DNA of 54,795 bases from JBGZFC01 sp964346495 (GCA_964346495.1 CAYFUW010000003.1:1-54795), one strand, 5' to 3'. Shown: positions 8,963 to 19,157, counted from the first letter of the stretch. A program made the numbers and translations. Notes: generated by a model from the sequence alone, not told the origin.

Positions 8963-9050
8963 TTAATAAAATAGAACTATGTTGATAGACGGCTATCGCC
9001 GTGAACAGAGTATGGATTCAATAAAAATATAAACATCAAACTTTAAAACA

Positions 9051-10016
9051 ATGAAACATTTAGAACGTGCTTTACTAAACAATAACAGTTTCGGAAAATA
9101 TATTCTCATTATATTTCTTGCGCTATTAGTTGGCTCTATAGTTGGTAGTATTCCTTTGGTAATAGTGACGATAGCAAAGAGTTTTTTGTCGGGAAATATT
9201 ACACCCGATAATTCTACAGATTTTGCAGCTCTCGGTATCTCAAATAATTTAGGCTTAATTTTGATGTTGCTTTCTTTTGTTGCTGTATTTTTCTTTTTCA
9301 TTGTGTTTCTTAAATCAATGCACGGCTCAACACTAAAAGAGACAATAAACGGACGCAACTACATACGTTGGAATAGAGTATGGACAGGAGTTACCGTGTG
9401 GGGAGCATTGATGTTTCTATCTTTGGCGGTATCAATACTTACATCATCGCCCGAAGAATTTGAATTTCGTTTCAATCCGGGAGCATTTTTAGGATTATTG
9501 ATCATTATAATCACAATACTTCCATTTCAAACAAGTACTGAGGAGATATTAATGAGAGGCTTCTTGGCACAAGGCGTTGCTAAATGGACAAAAAATCGTT
9601 GGTGGACACTAATTATTCCATCAGTTGTTTTCGCACTTTTGCATGTTGCAAATCCCGAAGTAACAAAGTTCGGTTTCTGGATATCAATGCCCAACTATCT
9701 GTTGATGGGTTTGATGTTGGGATTAATTTCAATTCTTGACGACGGTATAGAGTTAGCTCTCGGAATCCACTTTATCAACAATGCATTTGCCGCACTATTT
9801 GTGACACATCAAGATTCAGTACTCCAAACCGATTCACTATTTCTAATTCATGAAGTAGATCCGGTTGCATCTCTTATTGAAACAGCTGTTTTCACGACAA
9901 TTACTGTAATTATACTTTGGCGAATCTTTAAATGGGATTTCAAAATAATGAACAAAAAAGTAAAGATTGAAACACCCGAAGTTCCGAACCAGAACATAGC
10001 AACATTAGATGTTTAA
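9051..10016 (+). CDS. CPBP family intramembrane metalloprotease
   Basis: Polytopic membrane protein of 321 residues with the CPBP (Abi/Rce1-like) signature. Motif 1 is STEEILMRGFL, with the paired glutamates and arginine. Motif 2 is FALLHVANPEV, and a late motif is LGIHFINNAFAALF. About seven to eight hydrophobic segments are visible. Family members are prenyl-protein protease homologues, and some bacterial ones are linked to bacteriocin self-immunity or signalling; no such partner is seen nearby. The protein ends in a short charged tail (NKKVKIETPEVPNQN). The gap to the HTH gene is 88 bp. Confidence 0.85.
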   Translation: MKHLERALLNNNSFGKYILIIFLALLVGSIVGSIPLVIVTIAKSFLSGNITPDNSTDFAALGISNNLGLILMLLSFVAVFFFFIVFLKSMHGSTLKETINGRNYIRWNRVWTGVTVWGALMFLSLAVSILTSSPEEFEFRFNPGAFLGLLIIIITILPFQTSTEEILMRGFLAQGVAKWTKNRWWTLIIPSVVFALLHVANPEVTKFGFWISMPNYLLMGLMLGLISILDDGIELALGIHFINNAFAALFVTHQDSVLQTDSLFLIHEVDPVASLIETAVFTTITVIILWRIFKWDFKIMNKKVKIETPEVPNQNIATLDV

Positions 10017-10074
10017 AAATATTAAAACAATATTTATAAATGTATAGTATATCAGATGTTAATAACAAAATTAC

Positions 10075-10082
10075 TATCTTTG
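10075..10082 (+). promoter_or_regulatory. -7 element for the TPR-NfeD-FloA cluster
   Basis: TATCTTTG, 18 bp before the ATG at 10101. It argues that translation begins at 10101 rather than at the upstream in-frame ATG 10056. Confidence 0.5.
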
Positions 10083-10100
10083 AATACAGAAATAAAACAT

Positions 10101-11495
10101 ATGAAACTAAGACACTTTTTATATACAATTTTATTTAGCTTTTTCTGCATAAGCCTGCAAAGTCAAACTTTGGATGATGCAAAAGCTATGTTCAACGATG
10201 GCAATTTTGCTGAAGCACTACCCATATTCAGAGCAGAATATGAAACAACACCTGATAATGCGGCTCTAAACCACTGGATAGGTGCTTGTTTATTCGAAAC
10301 CGGACAGTTAACAGAGTCGGAAAAATATCTCGCTTTCGGGTCGAAAAATAAGATAAACAACTCTTACATCTACTTAGGCGAACTATATGCAAAAATGTAC
10401 CGCTTTGCCGATGCAGAGAAAGAGTTTGTAAAATTTGAGAGAGCAAACAGACGCAATAAAGAGGCTTTAGCAAAACTTGCAAAAAAACGCGAATATGCAT
10501 CAAAACTAAAACAGAATATTTCCCGTACGGAAGATATACAAATCATTGATAGTGTTGTTGTTTACAAACAAGATTTTCTGGAAGCTTACAATATAAGCAA
10601 TGCATCAGGAAAAGTTGTTTTATCTCATAAGTTTTTCAGGAACAGTCCCAAAACAGATAAAACTGTATATGTCAACGAACTGGAAAACAAGATATACTAC
10701 TCACAAATGGGTAAACTGTTCACGATGGAGAAACTAATCGACACATTTGGGAACGAAAAACTATTGCCCGAAAATATCAACGACAAAGGTATTCAGGATT
10801 TCCCGTTTGTAATGCCCGACGGAGTAACCATATATTTTGCGTCGAAATCAGAGGAGTCTATGGGAGGATACGACATTTACGTTACCCGATACAATCTACA
10901 AACGAACAGTTATCTTAACCCGAACAGACTGAATGCACCTTTCAACTCACCATTCAACGATTATATGATGGCTATTGATGAAGAGAAAGGCATCGGTTGG
11001 TTTGCAAGCGACCGCTTTCAGCCGAGTGATTCCGTTTGTGTTTATACGTTTATACCGAACGAACAAACAACAATGCTCGAAAACGAAAGTATGGAGTATA
11101 TGATAAATCGTGCCCGTATATCTGAAATTGCCAACACGCTAGATCCCGACAAAGACTATTCAGCTATTTTGGCAAAGGCAAAAAGGAGAACTACTTCGAG
11201 AACAATAGAAAACGAAATAGAGTTTGTTATTAATGACAAGGTAACCTATCACTCACTTAATCAATTCAGAAATCCTAAAGCACGAAATCTCTATTCACAA
11301 GTTATGAAGTTGGAAAAAGAGATGAATCAGTTGCAACAACAACTCGATTCTTATCGTGAACGATATGCTACGGGAGAAAAATCACTAAGGAACAGCATTT
11401 TACAATCTGAAGCTCGTTCGAAAAACCTATTTGACGAACTGGACAAGTTGAAAAAAGAGGTCAGAAAAGAAGAAATCAGAAGTTTATCTTTTTAA
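10101..11495 (+). CDS. Exported TPR / beta-propeller protein
   Basis: A 464-residue exported protein. Signal peptide MKLRHFLYTILFSFFCISLQSQ, then tetratricopeptide-like repeats (about 22-135, with LDDAKAMFNDGNFAEALPIF and AALNHWIGACLFETGQ). A PD40/WD40-like propeller segment follows (PFVMPDGVTIYFASKSEESMGGYDIYV and GIGWFASDRF), then a C-terminal coiled coil (LEKEMNQLQQQLDSYRERY onward). The TPR plus PD40 order recalls Bacteroidota OmpA-type cell-envelope proteins such as those around the type IX secretion system, but no OmpA peptidoglycan-binding domain is present, so no such role is claimed. It is followed 14 bp later by nfeD. The signal peptide and promoter support the start at 10101. Confidence 0.75.
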   Translation: MKLRHFLYTILFSFFCISLQSQTLDDAKAMFNDGNFAEALPIFRAEYETTPDNAALNHWIGACLFETGQLTESEKYLAFGSKNKINNSYIYLGELYAKMYRFADAEKEFVKFERANRRNKEALAKLAKKREYASKLKQNISRTEDIQIIDSVVVYKQDFLEAYNISNASGKVVLSHKFFRNSPKTDKTVYVNELENKIYYSQMGKLFTMEKLIDTFGNEKLLPENINDKGIQDFPFVMPDGVTIYFASKSEESMGGYDIYVTRYNLQTNSYLNPNRLNAPFNSPFNDYMMAIDEEKGIGWFASDRFQPSDSVCVYTFIPNEQTTMLENESMEYMINRARISEIANTLDPDKDYSAILAKAKRRTTSRTIENEIEFVINDKVTYHSLNQFRNPKARNLYSQVMKLEKEMNQLQQQLDSYRERYATGEKSLRNSILQSEARSKNLFDELDKLKKEVRKEEIRSLSF

Positions 11496-11509
11496 ATCAA
11501 TATAATTCT

Positions 11510-11989
11510 ATGACTTTAAATATCGCTATAGTAATTGCACTTGCAGCTCTTGGCATAATCTTTATGTTAATAGAGATTTTTCTACTTCCGGGTATCAGCA
11601 TAGCAGGAATTGTTGGTGGAGCTCTTATTGTGGGAGCTGTAGTATATGCATATATGTTTTTGGGAGCTACTGCCGGAACTATCGTTTTAGTTTCATCATT
11701 GGCAGTCCTGGCAATAGCCTTTATATGGCTGGTCAAGTCGAGGTCGCTACAGAAAATCGGACTCAAAACCAACATTGAAGAGACAGTGGACAACAGCGAT
11801 CTGCTTAAAATAAAAGCCGGCGATAAAGGAGTTAGCTTATCCCGACTAAATCCAATCGGCAAAATTATGGTAAATGATACCATTATCGAAGGAAAATCTA
11901 TCGACGGTAGCTTTATTGATGAAGATATTGAAGTAGAAGTTGTAAAGATTGAAACTTACAACGCCTTAGTAAAAGAAGTAAAAAAATAA
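11510..11989 (+). CDS. NfeD-like membrane protein
   Basis: Short-form NfeD (159 residues): two to three hydrophobic helices (IALAALGIIFMLIEIFLLPG, IVGGALIVGAVVYAYMFLG, IVLVSSLAVLAIAFIWLV) followed by a soluble OB-fold domain of about 75 residues (LKIKAGDKGVSLSRLNPIGKIMVND...). The motif EIFLLPGISIAGIVG is typical. NfeD proteins are encoded next to flotillin-type genes and act with them in membrane microdomains. Here floA begins 24 bp downstream, giving the standard nfeD-floA pair. Confidence 0.85.
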   Translation: MTLNIAIVIALAALGIIFMLIEIFLLPGISIAGIVGGALIVGAVVYAYMFLGATAGTIVLVSSLAVLAIAFIWLVKSRSLQKIGLKTNIEETVDNSDLLKIKAGDKGVSLSRLNPIGKIMVNDTIIEGKSIDGSFIDEDIEVEVVKIETYNALVKEVKK

Positions 11990-12013
11990 TAACCCTTTTA
12001 AAAATAATTAATT

Positions 12014-12994
12014 ATGGAATTTGGTTTAATTATTATTGTTGCATTAATAGTAGTATTCGTACTGATTTTCTTTCATTACGTACCATTCTTTTTATGGATT
12101 AATGCTCTGTCGGCAGGTGTACATGTGTCACTGTTACAACTATTTATGATGCGTTTGCGTCGTGTACCGCCACACACTATAATTTACGCTCTTATTGAAG
12201 CTCACAAAGCAGGGCTAAAAAATGTTACACGCGACAATCTTGAGGCACACTACTTAGCCGGAGGACACGTTGAACAGGTTGTTCACGCGTTAGTTTCGGC
12301 ATCTAAAGCTAATATCGATTTAACGTTTCAAATGGCAACAGCTATCGACCTTGCAGGACGTGACGTTTTGGAAGCGGTAAAAATGTCGGTAAACCCGAAA
12401 GTAATTGATACCCCGCCCGTTTCTGCTGTAGCTATCGATGGTATTCAGTTGATTGCAAAAGCACGTGTTACAGTTAGAGCCAATATTAAACAGTTGGTTG
12501 GAGGAGCAGGTGAAGAGACTATTTTGGCACGTGTTGGAGAGGGAATCGTTTCATCTATTGGTTCGTCAACTTCACACAAATCGGTTCTCGAAAATCCTGA
12601 CTCAATTTCTAAACTTGTTCTTAAGAAAGGTTTGGACGCCGGAACAGCATTTGAAATACTCTCTATTGACATTGCCGATATTGATATAGGTAAAAATATT
12701 GGTGCTGTGCTACAAATGGACCAGGCACAAGCTGACAAAAATATTGCACAAGCACGTGCAGAAGAACGTAGAGCAATGGCTATCGCTCTTGAACAAGAGA
12801 TGAAAGCTAAAGCACAAGAGGCTCGTGCAAAAGTTATTGAAGCCGAAGCAGAAGTGCCTAAAGCTATGGCAGAAGCATTCCGAAACGGTAATATGGGCGT
12901 TATGGATTTCTATAGAATGAGAAATATACAATCCGACACCGATATGCGCGAAGCAATTGCAAGACCGCAAGGTGGAAAGATAGAAGACAAATAA
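12014..12994 (+). CDS. floA: Flotillin-like protein FloA
   Basis: A 326-residue SPFH-family scaffold of functional membrane microdomains (formerly UPF0365). An N-terminal membrane hairpin (LIIIVALIVVFVLIFFHYVPFFLWI) is followed by the SPFH-like core (RVPPHTIIYALIEAHKAGL, GRDVLEAVKMSVNPKVIDTPP, KARVTVRANIKQLVGGAGEETILARVGEGIV) and a C-terminal helical region rich in Ala, Glu and Lys (DKNIAQARAEERRAMAIALE), as in flotillins. It is the last gene of the TPR-NfeD-FloA cluster. Confidence 0.93.
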   Translation: MEFGLIIIVALIVVFVLIFFHYVPFFLWINALSAGVHVSLLQLFMMRLRRVPPHTIIYALIEAHKAGLKNVTRDNLEAHYLAGGHVEQVVHALVSASKANIDLTFQMATAIDLAGRDVLEAVKMSVNPKVIDTPPVSAVAIDGIQLIAKARVTVRANIKQLVGGAGEETILARVGEGIVSSIGSSTSHKSVLENPDSISKLVLKKGLDAGTAFEILSIDIADIDIGKNIGAVLQMDQAQADKNIAQARAEERRAMAIALEQEMKAKAQEARAKVIEAEAEVPKAMAEAFRNGNMGVMDFYRMRNIQSDTDMREAIARPQGGKIEDK

Positions 12995-13006
12995 ATAATT
13001 GCTGCT

Positions 13007-13034
13007 GTAGAGACGCGGCATGCCACGTCTCTAG
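13007..13034. repeat. GTAGAGACG...CGTCTCTA palindrome, copy 1
   Basis: Arms GTAGAGACG and CGTCTCTA surround CGGCATGCCA. The same element is at 36152-36179 and, with a different loop, at 52325-52351. It lies 12 bp after the floA stop and could also act in mRNA 3' processing. Confidence 0.75.
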
Positions 13035-13056
13035 CAATTGCCAATATTAAATTATT

Positions 13057-13923
13057 ATGAGAATTATTCCTGAATCAGAACTTATTATCAACTCCGATGG
13101 AAGCGCATTTCATCTACATATCAAACCCGAACAGCTTTCGGATAAGATTGTAATGATGGGCGATCCCGGACGGGTAACGATGACAGCTTCGTTTTTCGAC
13201 ACTATCGAATGTGACGTTCAAAGTCGTGAATTCCATACCGTTACCGGAACATACAAAGGCAAACGCATTACTGCACTTTCGCACGGAATTGGAACCGATA
13301 ATATAGATATTGTTGTTACCGAGTTGGACGCATTGGCAAATATCGATTTCAAAACACGACAAGTTAAAGATGAGTTTAAGCAGTTAACTATGGTACGTGT
13401 AGGAACATCGGGAGGTATGCAACCACATTGTCCTGTCGGCTCTTACGTTGTTTCCGAAAAATCTATCGGTTTCGATGGAGTATTGCACTATTATGCCGAC
13501 TCTGAAAAAGTTAGAGAAATCGACTTTGAAGATGCATTTAAAAAGCATGTAAATTGGTCTCCAAACCACTGCAATCCATATGTGGTAAGCGCTGATGAAG
13601 AGCTAATAGAGAGAATCGGTCACGATATGATTCCGGGTGTAACAATTTCGGCAATCGGATTTTACGGACCGCAAGGACGTTACGTTCGCCTACCGCTTGC
13701 AGACCCAGAACTGAACAGTAATATCGAATCGTTCAGATACAATAATCACTCTATTACCAACTACGAAATGGAGAGTTCGGCAATAGCAGGATTGGGGAAA
13801 ATGATGGGACACAAATGCTTAACCGTTTGTGCTATTATAGCCAATAGAGTGGCACTTGACTCAAATACAAACTACAAAGGCTCTACTGAAGGGTTGATTA
13901 AAGTAGTGTTAGACAGAATTTAA
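13057..13923 (+). CDS. Nucleoside phosphorylase (uridine phosphorylase family)
   Basis: A 288-residue PNP/UDP superfamily enzyme that splits nucleosides with phosphate. Motifs: IVMMGDPGRVTMTASFFD (phosphate-binding loop with GDPxR), ALSHGIGTDNIDIVVTEL, VRVGTSGGMQPHCPVGSYVV (the central GTSGG region), NYEMESSAIAGLGKMMGHK (the ribose-contacting Met-Glu of the EMES motif) and AIIANR. The EMESSA motif with GTSGG fits uridine phosphorylase more than purine enzymes, but the base specificity cannot be read safely. A nucleoside permease is in this window at 37.8 kb, though not linked. Confidence 0.82.
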   Translation: MRIIPESELIINSDGSAFHLHIKPEQLSDKIVMMGDPGRVTMTASFFDTIECDVQSREFHTVTGTYKGKRITALSHGIGTDNIDIVVTELDALANIDFKTRQVKDEFKQLTMVRVGTSGGMQPHCPVGSYVVSEKSIGFDGVLHYYADSEKVREIDFEDAFKKHVNWSPNHCNPYVVSADEELIERIGHDMIPGVTISAIGFYGPQGRYVRLPLADPELNSNIESFRYNNHSITNYEMESSAIAGLGKMMGHKCLTVCAIIANRVALDSNTNYKGSTEGLIKVVLDRI

Positions 13924-13959
13924 TTTTTAATTTTTATATATAATCATAAACAATAACTA

Positions 13960-16761
13960 ATGAGAAAAATTTCTTTATTATTTGTCATTTTGCTGACAAC
14001 ATTTGCAGCAATGGCACAGCAAAATCCTGAGCTGCCCATTGACCCGGCAGTAAGAAAAGGAACATTGGAAAATGGATTGACGTATTATATTCGTCACAAC
14101 AAAACACCTGAAAAAAGAGCCGATTTCTATATCGCTCAAAAAGTAGGTTCTATGCAAGAAGAAGACAACCAAGCAGGTTTGGCACACTTCTTAGAACACA
14201 TGGCTTTTAACGGAACAACTAATTTTCCGAAAAAGACCATGCTTGAATACTTACAAAACAACGGTATTAAATTTGGTGTAAACATTAACGCTTACACTTC
14301 ATTTGACGAAACGGTATATTTCATGACTGATATACCTACAGATAACAAAAACTTAGTTGACTCTGTATTGCTTGTTCTTTACGATTGGGCAGACGGAATC
14401 GCTTTGGAAGAGGAAGAACTAGATAACGAACGTGGTGTTATTCGCGAAGAGTGGCGTACAAGAGGCGGTTCACAACAACGCCTTTGGGACCAATTACTTC
14501 CAAAAATGTACCCAGACAGCAAATATGCAAACCGTATGCCGATTGGTAGCATCGATGTTATCAATAACTTCAAACCCGAAGAAATTCGCGCATATTACGA
14601 AAAATGGTATCGCCCCGACTTACAAGGTATTATCGTTGTAGGAGATGTGGATGTTGATGCTATCGAGAAACAAATTGTGGACAATTTTTCAAAAATTGAA
14701 CTCGACCCGAATCGTGCGGAACGCGTATATTTCCCCGTACCCGATAACAAAGAACCTATCGTAGCTATTGCAACTGACGTTGAAGCTCGCGACACACAAA
14801 TATTGTTATTTTACAAACACGACGCGATGCCCGATGAAATGAAAAATACGCAAGGAGGCTATATTTTAAATGCTATCACAAATGTTGCCAGCATGATGAT
14901 GGACGAGAGATTTAACGATATGGCTCAAAAACCAAATGCTCCATTTACTTTTGCAGGTGCATATGACGGCGATTACTTCGTTTCAAAAACAAAAGATGCA
15001 TGGACAGTTGTTGCAGGTTCAGCAGAAGACAAAATTGAAGAAGCTTTAGCTGCTATCGTTAGAGAAACAGAAAGAGTAAAAAAACACGGTTTTACTGCAT
15101 CTGAATATGAAAGAGCGAAAGCCAACCTTCTTAAAAATGTAGAAAACAGCTACAACAATCGCGACAAACAAAGAAACTCTTCTTATTCAAGAGAATATGT
15201 ATCAAACTTTACCGACGGAGAACCAATCCCGGGAATCGAGTTCGAATACAATATGTTGAACATGTTAGCTCCAAATATTCCTGTTGAAGCTATTAACCAA
15301 GTTATTCAAGGACTTATCGGTGATGAAAATATCGTGATTGCAGTAACAGGACCCGAGAAAGAAGGTTTGGTATATCCAACAGAAGAACAATTGCTAAAAG
15401 TATTGGAAACTGTAAGAGCAGAAGATATTGAAGCTCATGTTGAAGAGGTTTCAAATGAACCGTTAATTACCACACCTCCAACTCCGGGAACTATTGTTAA
15501 AGAAGAAAAAGATGCCGGTTTTGATGCTACTGTTTGGACTTTATCAAACGGAGTGAAAGTGGTTATGAAGAAAACCGACTTCAAAGATGACGAAATCAGA
15601 ATGACAGCTTCCAGCTTTGGCGGAACAGCACAATATGCAGAAAAAGACCCTGTTAACGCTAAAGTTATGGGACAAGTTATAACTCTTGGTGGTGTAGGTA
15701 ACTTCAGCGCTACAGAACTTCCAAAAGTATTGGCAGGTAAAAATGCAAGTGTACGCCCACAAGTAGGTTTAACAACACAAGGATTCTCAGGTTCATCATC
15801 TATTAAAGATTTTGAAACTATGCTTCAATTGGTTTATCTATACTTCACTGCACCAAGAAGCGATAAAGATGCTTTCGACTCTTTCATGCAACGCATGGAT
15901 GTTCAGTTGAAAAACCAAGAAGCTGAGCCAATGGTAGCTTTCTCTGATGCGGTTATAAATGCTCTTTATGACAATATTCCTTTTACACAACGTCTAAAAC
16001 ACGAACAATTAGGTGATATTAATTACGAACGTATCATGCAAATGTACAAACAGATGTATATGAACCCCGGAAGTTTTGTATTTACTTTTGTTGGAAATAT
16101 CGATGAAGAAGCTATGAAGCCGATTATCCTACAGTACCTGGGTTCAATGAAAGGACAATATGCTGAAAACAGTTTCCTACAAATACCTATGGACTTCAGA
16201 AGCGGAAAACATGAAAATATTTTCCAACGTGAAATGCAAAATCCCAAAGCTTCTGTATTCAAAAGCTTTAACGGACAAATGGAAAGAACTCTCAAAAACC
16301 AAGTGGTTATGAGCATCTTCGACCAAATACTAGATATCGTTTATACTGAAAAAGTACGTGAAGACGAAGGTGGAACTTACGGTGTTTATACACAAGGTGG
16401 AATCTCCAGATATCCGGAAGGTCAAACTATTTTGCAAATCATCTACGATACTGACCCTGCAAAAATGGAGCACTTAAACAAAATTATCGTTGATGAGTTA
16501 GAAGCAATTGGTAAAAATGGTGTTCGCACAGAAGATTTCCAAAAGGTAAAAGAGTATATGGTTAAAAAATATAGCGAAGATATTAAAGAAAACAGCTATT
16601 GGCTATCTAACCTAAACGAAAAATACTTCTATAAAGAAGACTCTCATACCGAATATTTGAATACTTTAAATGCAATTACTCAAAAAGACGTTCAAGAATT
16701 TGTACAAAAACTATTATCTCAAGGTAATAGCGCAGTTGTAGTAATGATGCCGAAAGAGTAA
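13960..16761 (+). CDS. M16 family zinc peptidase, two-domain, exported
   Basis: A 933-residue pitrilysin-type peptidase. The signal peptide MRKISLLFVILLTTFAAMAQ shows that it acts outside the cytoplasm. The inverted zinc motif is HFLEH (residues 76-80, in AGLAHFLEHMAFNGT) with the distal glutamate region LDNERGVIREEW. A second M16-like half (about 500-930) has KVREDEGGTYGVYT, the substrate-binding R/Y-type motif of the inactive domain. Length and two-lobe layout match PqqL/pitrilysin-like enzymes of this phylum. It has a strong terminator of its own. A shorter single-unit M16 peptidase is at 30611. Confidence 0.9.
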   Translation: MRKISLLFVILLTTFAAMAQQNPELPIDPAVRKGTLENGLTYYIRHNKTPEKRADFYIAQKVGSMQEEDNQAGLAHFLEHMAFNGTTNFPKKTMLEYLQNNGIKFGVNINAYTSFDETVYFMTDIPTDNKNLVDSVLLVLYDWADGIALEEEELDNERGVIREEWRTRGGSQQRLWDQLLPKMYPDSKYANRMPIGSIDVINNFKPEEIRAYYEKWYRPDLQGIIVVGDVDVDAIEKQIVDNFSKIELDPNRAERVYFPVPDNKEPIVAIATDVEARDTQILLFYKHDAMPDEMKNTQGGYILNAITNVASMMMDERFNDMAQKPNAPFTFAGAYDGDYFVSKTKDAWTVVAGSAEDKIEEALAAIVRETERVKKHGFTASEYERAKANLLKNVENSYNNRDKQRNSSYSREYVSNFTDGEPIPGIEFEYNMLNMLAPNIPVEAINQVIQGLIGDENIVIAVTGPEKEGLVYPTEEQLLKVLETVRAEDIEAHVEEVSNEPLITTPPTPGTIVKEEKDAGFDATVWTLSNGVKVVMKKTDFKDDEIRMTASSFGGTAQYAEKDPVNAKVMGQVITLGGVGNFSATELPKVLAGKNASVRPQVGLTTQGFSGSSSIKDFETMLQLVYLYFTAPRSDKDAFDSFMQRMDVQLKNQEAEPMVAFSDAVINALYDNIPFTQRLKHEQLGDINYERIMQMYKQMYMNPGSFVFTFVGNIDEEAMKPIILQYLGSMKGQYAENSFLQIPMDFRSGKHENIFQREMQNPKASVFKSFNGQMERTLKNQVVMSIFDQILDIVYTEKVREDEGGTYGVYTQGGISRYPEGQTILQIIYDTDPAKMEHLNKIIVDELEAIGKNGVRTEDFQKVKEYMVKKYSEDIKENSYWLSNLNEKYFYKEDSHTEYLNTLNAITQKDVQEFVQKLLSQGNSAVVVMMPKE

Positions 16762-16800
16762 TTTTTCGAGTAAAAACTATTCAATAGTTATAAATAGAAA

Positions 16801-16837
16801 AACCGACCTAAGCTTAAGTGCTTAGGTCGGTTTTTTC
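16801..16837 (+). terminator. Terminator after the M16 peptidase
   Basis: Stem ACCGACCTAAGC / GCTTAGGTCGGT, 12 of 12 pairs, 6-nt loop, followed by TTTTTC. Confidence 0.9.
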
Positions 16838-16855
16838 GTTGCCCATTGCCCGTCG

Positions 16856-16902
16856 CCTGGATTTGTAATCCAGGCTAACTTATTATAGGGATTTGCAATC
16901 CC
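16856..16902. repeat. Two GGATTTGYAATCC hairpins
   Basis: CCTGGATTTGTAATCCAGG (16856-16874) and GGGATTTGCAATCCC (16888-16902) lie between two convergent genes. They are the first of more than a dozen copies of the GGATTRCAAATCC family in the window (here in reverse orientation). Confidence 0.75.
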
Positions 16903-16919
16903 AAATTCCAACATCTACC

Positions 16920-19157
16920 TTAAAAACTAATCGATACTCTAGCCATATAATTTCGTGTAGCCTGCGGATAATATCCAATCCAATTAATAGTTTCGCCGGT
17001 AGCAAAAGTATCGGTTGCTGCCCAACCATTGGCAATATACTTTTCGTTGAAAAGATTATTTACAAAAATCTGAACGGTTATCTCCCCTACTCTTGTATCT
17101 GAAAAAGTATATCCGGCCGATAAATTGCTAACGAAATACGCATCCAAAAATTTTTCATCGTCAGATGTGTTATCTAAATACTGTTTTCCGACATATTTTC
17201 CTTGCAAGTTTACATATAAAGCATTTGTCGGCATATATGTAATTCCAAAAAATCCAACTAAATCAGGCGAATATGAGATATTGGTTGTTGCAAATTCTTT
17301 TGATATTTGCCCTACCCATTCGTAATTATCGGGCGTATCGTAATGATCGAAATATGCGGTATAGTTTTTAATTTTGTTGGTACTGATTGTCGCATTTCCA
17401 TCCAATCTAAGTTTGTTATTCAACAAAGGTACAGCCATTTCCAACTCAACACCTGCACGATAGCTATCTTTCACGTTTTCCATAAGTTTGTAACCGTTAT
17501 CATTGAGTTTTCCGGTTTGCACCATCTGATTGTAGTAATCCATAAGATATAAATTCGCTCCCAATCGCAATCCTCTATTGCTGGCAAATCGATAACCCAA
17601 TTCATAATCAATCATTCGTTCGGGTACTATCATCATATTTTCCGAATCACCTTTTATCGCCTCCTTCAAATCGGAACGGATTGGTTCGCGCTGCGCCATT
17701 GCAACTGAAGCATACAGGCTATTATTTTTGTTGATGCGATAGAAAAGTCCCGCTTTCGGATTGATAAAATCATATACCAAATCTTTTTCCAGTGCAGCCA
17801 AATCATCATCAATTCCATCGAAACTATAATTTAGATGTCGATACTGAATATCGCCAAAAGCTGATAGGTAATCGCTTATCTGATACTCCGATTTGGCAAA
17901 CATACTAAACTCCGATTTTCGTCCCATATTGCGATACCACTCGTAATCGGGTGCAATATTTTGCGAATATTTTACCCATGGCAATTTGCCGAAATGTGCT
18001 CCATCATAATAACTATACATAGTACCGAATGTCAATTTAAGAGCATCACGAGAATATTCCAATCCTAAATTGGCAACATAAAAATCGTTATCCATACACT
18101 TTTGACGAATTATATCGGAACGTTTATAAGTAACATCGTCAATAACTTGTGGTTCTAAACCAAAATCGGAAAATTTACGGTTCATTTTGTAATTTTCATA
18201 GTAACCAAATCCATGATTGTAGCTCAACGAAGCATTAAGTGAGAGTGCATCGGTAAGCTCCCTCGAAAAAAGTAGTTGCACAATATCCGAATAATAGTTA
18301 TCGGTTTCGTTATCGTAATACAATCTGTTACCAGCCTCATCGTAGTACTCACCAGCCGGATTGTAACGACGACCATACACTTCGTCATTCATCTGCTCGG
18401 GCGAAACGCCTTCCCACGTGATACCAGTATGTTGCACTCCTCTAATGTAGGTCAATCGCAACAGTTGCCTATCCATATAATGCGAAAGAGCTAAATATAG
18501 ATTGGCGTGATTTACCTTTCCATTGCGAACATATCCATCGCCAAAAACACGCGAATATCGGGCATCGAATGACAACCCGTTATTTAAAATTCCTGTTCCT
18601 GCTGCTATCGTTGAAAGAAATGTATTGTAACTTCCAACCGATGTCGATGCTTCGCCATAAGCATTAGAGCGTGCTCCTGTAGTTTTAAGTGAAACACTTG
18701 CTCCAAAAGCTGCAGAACCGTTTGTCGATGTACCGATACCTCGCTGTATCTGAACACTTTGCAACGAACTCGACAAATCGGGTAAATTGACCCAAAACAC
18801 CTCCTGACTTTCAGGGTTGTTCAGTGGCATTCCATTTAAAGTCACATTTATGCGTGTTGCATCTGTCCCCCTGATACGAAAATAGGTATTACCAACTCCC
18901 AAACCATCTTCAGTAAACGAAACCAAAGAAGGTGTAACCTGCAATACTGCCGGAATATTTCGAGCCGTATTGTTTTTTTTAATATCCGAAACGGATACAT
19001 TACTGTACGACACAGGCGTGCTTTGTCCTGCACGCGTAGCCGATACAATTACCTCCTCCAAACGCACATTTTTCAAACTGTCGGCTTTCTCCTCTTGTGC
19101 CTGCAATCTGCCACCCAAAGCAAATAAAAGCATGGGTAATAAATAAATCTTTTTCAT
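16920..19157 (-). CDS. TonB-dependent receptor, probable thiamine transporter
   Basis: Outer-membrane receptor of 745 residues. The signal peptide MKKIYLLPMLLFALGGRLQAQ precedes a TonB-box region (VRLEEVIVSATRAG), a plug domain (NIPAVLQVTPSLVSF, RIRGTDATRINVTLNGMPLN, LQSVQIQRGIGTSTNGSAAFGA) and a beta-barrel ending in the terminal aromatic MARVSISF. There is no N-terminal carboxypeptidase-like domain. The frame continues upstream to 19208, but the ATG at 19157 gives a clean signal peptide. A TPP riboswitch and a consensus promoter lie directly upstream, so substrate and control are inferred to be thiamine or its derivatives, as for the known OMPthi receptors of Bacteroidetes. Confidence 0.88.
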   Translation of the reverse strand: MKKIYLLPMLLFALGGRLQAQEEKADSLKNVRLEEVIVSATRAGQSTPVSYSNVSVSDIKKNNTARNIPAVLQVTPSLVSFTEDGLGVGNTYFRIRGTDATRINVTLNGMPLNNPESQEVFWVNLPDLSSSLQSVQIQRGIGTSTNGSAAFGASVSLKTTGARSNAYGEASTSVGSYNTFLSTIAAGTGILNNGLSFDARYSRVFGDGYVRNGKVNHANLYLALSHYMDRQLLRLTYIRGVQHTGITWEGVSPEQMNDEVYGRRYNPAGEYYDEAGNRLYYDNETDNYYSDIVQLLFSRELTDALSLNASLSYNHGFGYYENYKMNRKFSDFGLEPQVIDDVTYKRSDIIRQKCMDNDFYVANLGLEYSRDALKLTFGTMYSYYDGAHFGKLPWVKYSQNIAPDYEWYRNMGRKSEFSMFAKSEYQISDYLSAFGDIQYRHLNYSFDGIDDDLAALEKDLVYDFINPKAGLFYRINKNNSLYASVAMAQREPIRSDLKEAIKGDSENMMIVPERMIDYELGYRFASNRGLRLGANLYLMDYYNQMVQTGKLNDNGYKLMENVKDSYRAGVELEMAVPLLNNKLRLDGNATISTNKIKNYTAYFDHYDTPDNYEWVGQISKEFATTNISYSPDLVGFFGITYMPTNALYVNLQGKYVGKQYLDNTSDDEKFLDAYFVSNLSAGYTFSDTRVGEITVQIFVNNLFNEKYIANGWAATDTFATGETINWIGYYPQATRNYMARVSISF